A program made the position numbers and the translations under genes. The notes below the pieces were generated by a model, which saw only the letters and a program-made list of their open reading frames with translations, searched no databases and had not been told where the DNA came from. Shown in pieces: positions 61,673-64,000 of a stretch of 64,000 nucleotides of DNA. Origin of the DNA: Rhodovulum kholense. GTDB taxonomy: Bacteria > Pseudomonadota > Alphaproteobacteria > Rhodobacterales > Rhodobacteraceae. Every line of letters starts with the position of its first letter. Position 1 is the stretch's first letter. The stretch is taken from assembly GCF_003053725.1 (NCBI RefSeq), contig NZ_QAYC01000008.1, positions 124,001 through 188,000 on the forward strand, written 5' to 3'.

Positions 61673-62417
61673 AGGGATCCTCGTAGGGGTCGAAGTAATC
61701 GGTCTCTTGGTTGCGGCTCAGCTTGTGGCGCCGGCTGTCCAGATAGATCTGGCGCGACTGCGCATAGCTGTCTGCGCTTTCATATAGGACCGAATCTACG
61801 AGATCCGAATTTTCATATCGTGCATCCGCGCCCCGAAGGACGCCGGTGCCGGTCATCACATTGCGCTCTTCGGAGTTGGCCAGGGGGCGCAGCGGGTTCA
61901 TCGCGAAATCGACGGCGCGGCCAACCATGGCGCGTTCGGTCATCGGACCCAGCACCGGGAATTCGACATAGGCGCCCTCGCGCATGCCCCAGACATAGAG
62001 CGTTTCGCCGAAATCGGTATCGACCTTCGTCGCGCCCATCCGCGTGGCCGGGTCGAAGATCCCGCCCAGCCCAACCGTGGTGTTGATCAGGAACCGCGTG
62101 CCGTTCTGCACCGCATCGCCGGGGCGGAACTGCAGCAGGCTGTTGATCATCGCACCGGGCAGCGACAGGTTCGAGGCGAAATTGCTGACGCCGGTCCGGA
62201 CCGGACGCGGCACCGACTTGCCATAGGCGGTCGAGACAGGGCGGAAAACCCCGCGGTCGAGCGACTTGTTGGCCTCGTGAATCTGCCGGTTCCGCGATTC
62301 GTAAGGGTCACGGATCGTGCCGGGCGCCTCGGGGCGCGCGCAGGCGGACAGAAGAAGGACAGTGGAAAGAACCGCAAGACGGCCCGACCACAAGGTGGCT
62401 TTCCGCAAAGACGACAC
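61650..62417 (-). CDS. mlaA: MlaA (VacJ) family outer-membrane lipoprotein
   Basis: The 255-residue protein has a lipobox LLLSAC (Cys about residue 26), RDPYESRNRQIHEANKSLDR, LINTTVGLGGIFDPA and DFGETLYVWGMREGAYVEFPVLG, all MlaA features. It keeps phospholipids out of the outer leaflet. It starts at GTG 62417, with only a weak ribosome site (GGATCC). The C-terminus has a short Asp/Tyr/Glu repeat (YEDPYEDP). Confidence 0.93.
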   Translation of the reverse strand: MSSLRKATLWSGRLAVLSTVLLLSACARPEAPGTIRDPYESRNRQIHEANKSLDRGVFRPVSTAYGKSVPRPVRTGVSNFASNLSLPGAMINSLLQFRPGDAVQNGTRFLINTTVGLGGIFDPATRMGATKVDTDFGETLYVWGMREGAYVEFPVLGPMTERAMVGRAVDFAMNPLRPLANSEERNVMTGTGVLRGADARYENSDLVDSVLYESADSYAQSRQIYLDSRRHKLSRNQETDYFDPYEDPYEDPNAQ

Positions 62418-62594
62418 GAGCTGGATCCAGTCTTATATCGAGACCCAGTCAAGGAACCACGCTCTGGCGCGGATCACAAGAGCCGACGCGCACCGGACGG
62501 CCCCGGCGTTGCAGGAATTTTACGGGTTCCGCCCGGCACGGCGCGGGGGTAGCTTCGGCCCGAACCGACGATCCACCCCTTTCGGAGAGACCAC

Positions 62595-63059
62595 ATGAGC
62601 GGCAAATACGAGGCCAGACTGGCCGAGCTCGGCGTCACCCTTCCCGATGCCCCCGCCCCCGCAGCGAATTACGTGCCCTACGTGACCTCGGGCGCGCTGG
62701 TCTTCGTCTCGGGCCAGGTCTCGGCCCGGGATGGCGCGATGATCCAGGGCAAGCTGGGCGCCGACATGGACGTGGCCGCCGGCGCCGAGGCCGCCAAGGC
62801 CTGCGCGATCTCGCTTCTGGCCCAGCTCAAGGCGGCCTGCGGCGGCGAACTCGACCGGCTGGTCCGGGTGGTCAAGCTGACCGGCTTCGTCAACTCGACC
62901 CCGGACTTCGGCGAGCAGCCCAAGGTGATCAACGGCGCCTCGGACTTTCTGGTCGAGGCGCTGGGCGATGCCGGGCGGCATTCGCGCTCGGCGGTCAGCG
63001 CGGCCTCGCTGCCCTTCGGCGTCGCGGTCGAGATCGAAGGCATCTTCGAAATCGCATGA
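62595..63059 (+). CDS. RidA/YjgF-family protein (154-residue subtype)
   Basis: The protein has LVFVSGQVSARDGAMIQGKLGA near residue 36, LVRVVKLTGFVNSTPDF near 91 and HSRSAVSAASLPFGVAVEIE near 128 with the Arg of RSAVSA. It belongs to the longer YjgF subfamily rather than canonical RidA. RidA enzymes deaminate reactive imines; this subfamily is less studied. It is coupled to the next gene by ATGA. Confidence 0.88.
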   Translation: MSGKYEARLAELGVTLPDAPAPAANYVPYVTSGALVFVSGQVSARDGAMIQGKLGADMDVAAGAEAAKACAISLLAQLKAACGGELDRLVRVVKLTGFVNSTPDFGEQPKVINGASDFLVEALGDAGRHSRSAVSAASLPFGVAVEIEGIFEIA

Positions 63060-63823
63060 GCCCCCTGCCTCCGGCCTTCCTGACGGGCCCCCTCGCCCAC
63101 CGCGCGTTCCATGACCGCGCGGCCGGGCGGCCCGAGAACTCGATCGAGGCGGTGCGCGCCGCCATCGCTGGGGGCTACGGCATCGAAATCGACATCCAGC
63201 CCTCGGCCGACGGCGTGCCGATGGTGTTTCACGACTACGACCTCGCCCGGTTGACGGGCGAGACCGGCCCGGTGACGGGCCGGACCGCGGCCGAGCTGGG
63301 GTCTATTCCGCAGACCGGCGGCAGGCACGGCATCCCGACGCTGACGCAAGTGCTGGACGAGGTCGCCGGGCGCGTACCGCTGCTGATCGAAATCAAGGAT
63401 CAGGACGGGACGATGGGTGCCGATGTCGGTCCGCTGGAACGGGCGGTGGCCGGGGTACTCAAGGGCTATGACGGCCCGATCGCGCTGATGTCCTTCAACC
63501 CGCACAGCGTGGCCGCGCTGGCCGAGGCCGCGCCCGACCGGCCGCGCGGGCTGACGACCTGCGCCTACGAGGCGAAGGACTGGCCGACGCTGCATGCCCC
63601 GGTGCGGGACACGCTGCGCGAGATCCCCGATTACGACCGGGTCGGCGCCTCGTTCATCTCGCATCTGTGGCGCGATCTGGCGCGGCCGCGGGTGGCCGAA
63701 CTCAAGGCCCGGGGCGCTGCGATCCTGTGCTGGACGATCCGCAGCCCCGCCGACGAGGCCATTGCCCGCACGGTCGCCGCGAACGTCACCTTCGAGGGCT
63801 ATGCCGCGGCGCGGCACGCTTGA
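63056..63823 (+). CDS. ugpQ: glycerophosphodiester phosphodiesterase (GDPD)
   Basis: The 255-residue protein has the GDPD core: HRAFHDRAAGRPENSIEAV (catalytic His and Asn-Ser), YGIEIDIQPSADGVPMVFHDYDL (metal Glu and Asp and the second His), LLIEIKDQ, and CWTIRSPADE near the end. It cleaves glycerophosphodiesters to glycerol 3-phosphate and an alcohol. It overlaps the RidA-family gene by 4 nt. No signal peptide, so cytoplasmic as UgpQ. Confidence 0.9.
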   Translation: MSPLPPAFLTGPLAHRAFHDRAAGRPENSIEAVRAAIAGGYGIEIDIQPSADGVPMVFHDYDLARLTGETGPVTGRTAAELGSIPQTGGRHGIPTLTQVLDEVAGRVPLLIEIKDQDGTMGADVGPLERAVAGVLKGYDGPIALMSFNPHSVAALAEAAPDRPRGLTTCAYEAKDWPTLHAPVRDTLREIPDYDRVGASFISHLWRDLARPRVAELKARGAAILCWTIRSPADEAIARTVAANVTFEGYAAARHA

Positions 63824-63871
63824 CCCGGCCCCCGGCGGCCCCACCTCAAGGGGAAAGCCGGGGCAGGACAG

Positions 63872-64000
63872 ATGCGCGCGCGTGAACTCGAGGCAGACCA
63901 GGTCGAGATCGAGGTACTGACCTCGATCGACCAGATCGACGAAAACCAGTGGCAGGCCTGCGCCTGCCCCGAAGCGGCAGATGGCGGCCGTCCCGAAGAT
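63872..64000 (+). CDS. FemAB/GNAT-like (DUF482, peptidogalycan) protein, 3'-truncated
   Basis: Only 43 codons are in the window, beginning MRARELEADQVEIEVLTSID. The segment WQACACPEAADG resembles the start of DUF482/GNAT proteins of Alphaproteobacteria. AGGACAG precedes the ATG. It lies 48 nt after the GDPD gene, probably co-transcribed. The call rests on a short stretch and is tentative. Confidence 0.55.
   Translation, partial: MRARELEADQVEIEVLTSIDQIDENQWQACACPEAADGGRPED

Noticed and set aside
1-64000. tRNA, rRNA, CRISPR array, insertion sequence, prophage or toxin-antitoxin genes
   Set aside because: I looked on both strands for cloverleaf arms, direct repeat-spacer arrays, transposase or integrase motifs and small paired genes and saw none; a covariance or HMM search would be the decisive test.

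Overview
The window is GC-rich, chromosomal-type DNA from an alphaproteobacterium, most likely a member of the Rhodobacterales (Rhodobacter/Rhodovulum/roseobacter relatives). Grounds are family resemblance only: the paa gene order, a remnant of a VPLPA-CTERM sorted protein, the def-def-def-fmt run, a Tat-type MlaC next to MlaA, and strong G/C bias at third codon positions. I cannot name the genus. No rRNA, tRNA, CRISPR array, insertion sequence or phage gene was seen. The first and last genes are cut by the window edges.

Positions 1-22000 form one aromatic-acid (phenylacetate) catabolic island. It starts with a multi-subunit 2-oxoacid:ferredoxin oxidoreductase (+). Next, on the minus strand, come a fused enoyl-CoA hydratase/3-hydroxyacyl-CoA dehydrogenase and a five-gene LIV/HAAT-type ABC importer. 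A divergent promoter then drives paaG-paaI-paaK and a TetR regulator (+). Facing it is a long minus-strand operon, thiolase(paaJ)-paaA-B-C-D-E-PaaA-like protein-paaZ. Together these encode ring activation (PaaK), epoxidation (PaaABCE), isomerisation (PaaG), ring opening (PaaZ) and beta-oxidation (fused HAD/ECH plus thiolase). No separate paaF or paaH is present, so the fused enzyme probably covers both. The paaG and paaJ promoters carry the same ACCGNNCGGT palindrome at the same place relative to their -10 boxes. This suggests that one repressor, probably the TetR protein, controls both arms.

Positions 22000-32000 hold an SLC13-type permease, a dmeR-dmeF-like metal efflux pair with a GC-rich operator, a small membrane protein, an ABC ATPase/FtsX permease/AttH-CrtC-like operon, an oxidoreductase resembling the N-terminal half of SelD fusions, and mnmH. 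Positions 32000-43000 are housekeeping: smc, two YbjN-family exported proteins, an MltB-like transglycosylase, a glutathionyl-hydroquinone reductase, a MalY/PatB-like lyase, then three tandem peptide-deformylase genes and fmt. The third deformylase has lost its catalytic residues.

Positions 43000-64000 carry a catB-type acetyltransferase, the two MnmC functions as divergent separate genes, an EamA transporter, an FMO with an NTF2-like N-terminus, an Slt-like transglycosylase, dapA, a TrmO-like gene, smpB, a sulfurtransferase, an aromatic aminotransferase, amtB-glnK (glnK first in transcription), a class A penicillin-binding protein, mlaA-mlaC, a RidA-family gene, a glycerophosphodiesterase, and the start of a FemAB/GNAT-like gene.

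The most notable items are: the PaaA-like protein with a Glu-to-Lys change at a diiron ligand; the oxidoreductase with two gamma modules beside paa; the mirrored operators; the dead third deformylase; the 10-bp duplication that frameshifts a VPLPA-CTERM gene; and the SelD-less oxidoreductase next to mnmH.
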